This document shows positions 61,485 through 64,000 of a stretch of DNA of 64,000 nucleotides, one piece after another. A program made the translations under genes and the position numbers. The DNA comes from Paenibacillus sp. P25 (GTDB lineage Bacteria > Bacillota > Bacilli > Paenibacillales > NBRC-103111): assembly GCA_024704175.1 (NCBI GenBank), contig CP085629.1, positions 4,154,001 to 4,218,000 on the forward strand. The letters run 5' to 3'. The stretch's first letter is position 1. The number at the start of each line of letters is the position of its first letter. Below the pieces are notes generated by a model, which searched no databases, was not told where the DNA came from, and saw nothing but the letters and a program-made list of their open reading frames with translations.

Positions 61485-61841
61485 CTATAAGCTGGTGGAA
61501 AACACCGCATCCTCCGCAGATTTGATGATGTATACTTCTTCTACACCTGCCGCAAGTTCAACGATGGCTATATCTTTCACGACAAATCGCACAATGCCGC
61601 AAATATGATGTTCAAATGTATCATAAATTCTTCCGGCACTGCGGCATCCTTTCGGTACAGTATGCGGGCTGTTGGCGACATAGCCAATTTTGCCGATCGG
61701 GATCATCTCTGCCTGAATCGCCTCATGGTCATGCTGGTTATCCGGGTCCTTTATTAGGTGAATGAGTTGCCCCGGTTTTAGAAATGTTGCTCCATAATAG
61801 TGCTGAGTGCCCGCAATAGCAACGTATATCGGTTGTTCCAT
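61485..61841 (-). CDS. HIRAN-domain protein
   Basis: 118 residues from ATG 61841, six bases after GGGGTGG (ATG 61844 and TTG 61847 are in-frame alternatives). A stand-alone HIRAN domain: IYVAIAGTQHYYGATFLKPG, KDPDNQHDHEAIQAEM, IGKIGYVANSPHTVPKG. HIRAN domains bind single-stranded 3' DNA ends in repair helicases. Next to nuclease-helicase genes it may recruit them to DNA ends. First gene behind the promoter at 61872-61921, 84 bases before the WYL gene. Confidence 0.8.
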   Translation of the reverse strand: MEQPIYVAIAGTQHYYGATFLKPGQLIHLIKDPDNQHDHEAIQAEMIPIGKIGYVANSPHTVPKGCRSAGRIYDTFEHHICGIVRFVVKDIAIVELAAGVEEVYIIKSAEDAVFSTSL

Positions 61842-61871
61842 CATCAACCACCCCTGCTGATTCTCTTTATT

Positions 61872-61921
61872 CCATTATGGCTGACCGGATTGACGTTATA
61901 TTGTCAGCGAATGTACGTTCT
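61872..61921 (-). promoter_or_regulatory. Promoter of the HIRAN-WYL-AddB-AddA operon with shared operator
   Basis: Minus-strand -10 CATAAT (61874-61879). The 21-bp element at 61901-61921 matches the one at 54048-54068 in 18 positions, and a TGAC half site lies at 61891-61894. Distances from the -10 are identical at both promoters (23 bases to TGTCAGCG, 19 from CCATTA to TGAC). Confidence 0.7.
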
Positions 61922-62011
61922 ATAAAAAAAGCTCTGCTTATTCTCAGACTGAGATCGCAATGCTTGATCAACATTCATTTAAGGAAATAGGGAAATTTGT
62001 CATTATTCATT

Positions 62012-62974
62012 TCATTCACTATTCGACGTACGATACATCGCTTTATTCTCGAGGCCTCGAACCGGCTGTGTCCACAATTCTTTATCCGAAGTGGCATTCA
62101 GCGCGTCCTCTGCCATCTGGAGCTTTGCATCGAGTGTGTCGATATAATGCAACGCTACTGCTTCCGCTGTTTGCGGCTGCACCGGACTTCCCCATTCCCC
62201 AAGGTTATGATGAGAGAGAATGAGGTGCTGCAACCCGATCACTAGTTCCGAATCGAGAGGTATATCCAGCCGCAAGGTCGCCTCTGTGATCCAACTGGCC
62301 GCCATTGCGATATGACCGATCAACTTGCCTTGTACACTGTAGTCAGACACGACCCCAAGCTGTGCGATCATCTCTTCTGGCTTAGCGATGTCATGCAGGA
62401 TAATCCCCGCCTTGATCATATCGGTGTTGAGAAATGGCCGCCGCTTGCATAAGAACTCGCCAATCTCTAACATACGAACGATATGATAAGCTAAACCGGC
62501 AAAGTATGCATGATGATGCATTTTGGCCGCTGGATAATGAGCCAGTTTCTCACCAACCTTGTCTACGCAATAACCGACAATATTTCGAATCACCGGGTCT
62601 TCTATACTCTCGATGACTCTATTAATGGTCTCTATCAACTCCGAAGATCCAACCGGTGCCGCTCGAATAAAGTTCGTAAGCGAAACACTATCTTCACTCG
62701 TTGTATTTCGAATCCGGGAAATTTTGACCTGCGGTTTCTCTCGGTACAATTGAACTGTCCCCTGAACCTTTACAAGCGTCATCGGAGAGAAGATATCTTT
62801 TTCTGTATCCTTTACATCCCAATATTTCGCAGGGATCTCACCGCTGGCATCACATAGCACCATGTCTAAATAATCTTTCGCCGGCGACGTATTGGTTTGT
62901 TTCAATTCCAGTTCTTTCACCAAATAGAAACCGACGAATTCATCATGTACATTTAACTCTTTGATCAGTGTCAT
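62012..62974 (-). CDS. YhaM-like 3'-5' exoribonuclease (OB-fold plus HD domain)
   Basis: 320 residues, intact. N-terminal OB-fold nucleic-acid-binding domain (residues 10-95, LDMVLCDASGEIPAKYW), then an HD phosphohydrolase domain: MHHHAYFAGLAYHIVRM, AGIILHDIAKPEEM with the HD pair, HIAMAASWI and HLILSHHNLGEWGS. YhaM trims RNA or single-stranded DNA from the 3' end. ATG 62974 follows AGGGGAG, 16 bases after the pPIWI_RE-type gene, so the two form an operon. This pairing with a PIWI-like protein is unusual. Confidence 0.85.
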   Translation of the reverse strand: MTLIKELNVHDEFVGFYLVKELELKQTNTSPAKDYLDMVLCDASGEIPAKYWDVKDTEKDIFSPMTLVKVQGTVQLYREKPQVKISRIRNTTSEDSVSLTNFIRAAPVGSSELIETINRVIESIEDPVIRNIVGYCVDKVGEKLAHYPAAKMHHHAYFAGLAYHIVRMLEIGEFLCKRRPFLNTDMIKAGIILHDIAKPEEMIAQLGVVSDYSVQGKLIGHIAMAASWITEATLRLDIPLDSELVIGLQHLILSHHNLGEWGSPVQPQTAEAVALHYIDTLDAKLQMAEDALNATSDKELWTQPVRGLENKAMYRTSNSE

Positions 62975-62990
62975 CTCGTTCTCCCCTATC

Positions 62991-64000
62991 TTATAACTCC
63001 AAAAACTCTGCCTCCGCCTCGATGTTCACATATTCCTTGCCCTTCAAGTATTTCTTTAACGTATCCATCATTTTCAAAGGATAGGGTAGCGCCGTAGTCG
63101 ATTCGAATGTGATGCATACCTCCCGTAATCGATGCACCATCCAGGCTAGCCTCTCTCGCTCTTGCCTTTCCATCGAACCTAATGGCATATATTCCACTAC
63201 CCGGGGTTGTTGAAAAGCCGTTTCGGGATTATCGTACTTGGTCATAGATTTGGCAATGTTCATCTGGGTCTTAGGTTTGGTTCCTACACCATAATAGAGT
63301 CCTGACTCGGTATCTGAATAGACTCCAACAGAGAAGGACATGGGGCGAAAACCATAGGCGGGTACATCTTCATTGGCATTGATCCGAACAACGGTTATCC
63401 CGGAATCGTTCTGTTCCAAACCAGGCAAATCAGGGGTCTTGCCGAATTTGATTTTATTGTTCTGAATGCCATCCAAACCCTTATATCGAAGTTCCGCTTC
63501 TACTAATACAATAGGCTCTTTACCAAGCATTCGCTCCATTCTTACCTGCTCTCCGAACCAGCGTGCAACCTCTTTCTTTTGTGCATCCGCGCCTTTCGGA
63601 AGCGGGTTGTAGCTATCTACTTGCAATATAGCTTCCGGTAAAGTCAACCATTCCTCGTCGCCTCTACCCTTTACAGTAAGGATGCCATCTTCCAACTTCG
63701 TCAGGACCACATATACCCCTTTATCCCCATGAATAATATCGTATGCAATGATGGGCCGTTGTTCATTTACCGTCAAAAGTGCCTTGAAATCCATAACACC
63801 TGCATCGCCTAATAAATCCAAGATACAATTAAAAACTTTATGGATGTAGCTCGACCCTGGTGTATCCTTCTTACGCTTGGACTTCTTGCCTCCACTTTCG
63901 GGATAAACGAATTGCGTAATCCTCCCCGTTAATTGGAAACCTTTGCGAACCGCTTGCTTGGGGTCCGTCCCCTCGCCGAGCTTCTTCCAGTCATCTTTGG
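62991..64000 (-). CDS. pPIWI_RE-type protein, C-terminal RNase H-like part (cut by the window edge)
   Basis: The frame is open from the window edge to the stop at 62991, 336 codons. The sequence fits the RNase H-like domain of the prokaryotic pPIWI_RE family: a QLTGRITQFVYPE lead, then strands with IIAYDIIHGDKGVYVVL, VVRINANEDVPAYGF, YYGVGTKPKTQMNIAKSM, QQPRVVEYMPLG, and a terminal helix with WMVHRLREVC. These proteins are predicted nucleic-acid-guided defence effectors, usually with an REase and a DinG-like helicase. Here the downstream partner is a YhaM-like nuclease. The N-terminal part lies outside. The family call is from motif memory only. Confidence 0.68.
   Translation of the reverse strand, partial: KDDWKKLGEGTDPKQAVRKGFQLTGRITQFVYPESGGKKSKRKKDTPGSSYIHKVFNCILDLLGDAGVMDFKALLTVNEQRPIIAYDIIHGDKGVYVVLTKLEDGILTVKGRGDEEWLTLPEAILQVDSYNPLPKGADAQKKEVARWFGEQVRMERMLGKEPIVLVEAELRYKGLDGIQNNKIKFGKTPDLPGLEQNDSGITVVRINANEDVPAYGFRPMSFSVGVYSDTESGLYYGVGTKPKTQMNIAKSMTKYDNPETAFQQPRVVEYMPLGSMERQERERLAWMVHRLREVCITFESTTALPYPLKMMDTLKKYLKGKEYVNIEAEAEFLEL

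Overview
The window looks like a spore-forming member of the Bacillota, most like Paenibacillus or a relative. The reasons are strong GGAGG-type ribosome binding sites, a SigK-type sporulation sigma factor, many solute-binding-protein ABC transporters for sugars and amino acids, and a transposase of a type common in Paenibacillus. No rRNA, tRNA or CRISPR array was seen.

Left part (1 to about 23.5 kb) is metabolic. It opens with debris: broken acsA, adk and acoR-like genes and a transposase relic. A minus-strand amino-sugar cluster follows (12.6 to 2.3 kb): APC permease, ROK kinase, SIS protein, nucleotidyltransferase/left-handed beta-helix protein, NagA, ceramidase-like hydrolase and a sugar ABC transporter, with a GntR/UTRA regulator upstream. 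Next come a creatininase-family gene with a second sugar ABC transporter (minus strand), and an enolase-superfamily gene with a polar amino-acid ABC transporter and a HAD phosphatase (plus strand). Two matching promoter/operators, probably read by the FCD-type GntR regulator encoded between them, flank this pair. About half the genes in this part carry a frameshift or stop.

Middle part (23.5 to 37.3 kb) is mobile DNA. It holds an IS110-type element, an inverted transposase relic fused to a shard of sigK, a broken protein kinase, and the C-terminal part of sigK with a large serine recombinase directly upstream. That last arrangement resembles a sigK-intervening (skin-like) element. A recombinase-in-trio (RIT) element, a truncated helicase and a DDE insertion sequence follow.

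Right part (37.5 to 64 kb) is a defence island entirely on the minus strand. In transcription order it holds a pPIWI_RE-type protein (cut by the window edge), a YhaM-like exoribonuclease, a HIRAN protein, a WYL regulator, an AddB/AddA-like nuclease-helicase pair (broken), a full set of BREX type 3 genes (brxF, brxC, pglX, pglZ, brxA, brxHII) and the Gabija pair gajA-gajB. BREX and Gabija form one closely spaced eight-gene run. The promoter before brxF and the one before the HIRAN gene share a roughly 50-bp layout (same -10 spacing, 18 of 21 bases in the core), which suggests one regulator, plausibly the WYL protein, controls both. If the skin-like reading is right, the island may lie inside the sigK element, because the N-terminal half of sigK is not found anywhere in the window.

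Frameshifts are dense in the left and middle parts and in the AddAB-like pair, but only one lies in the 16 kb of BREX plus Gabija. This favours real, uneven gene decay over uniform sequencing error, but reads are needed to decide.
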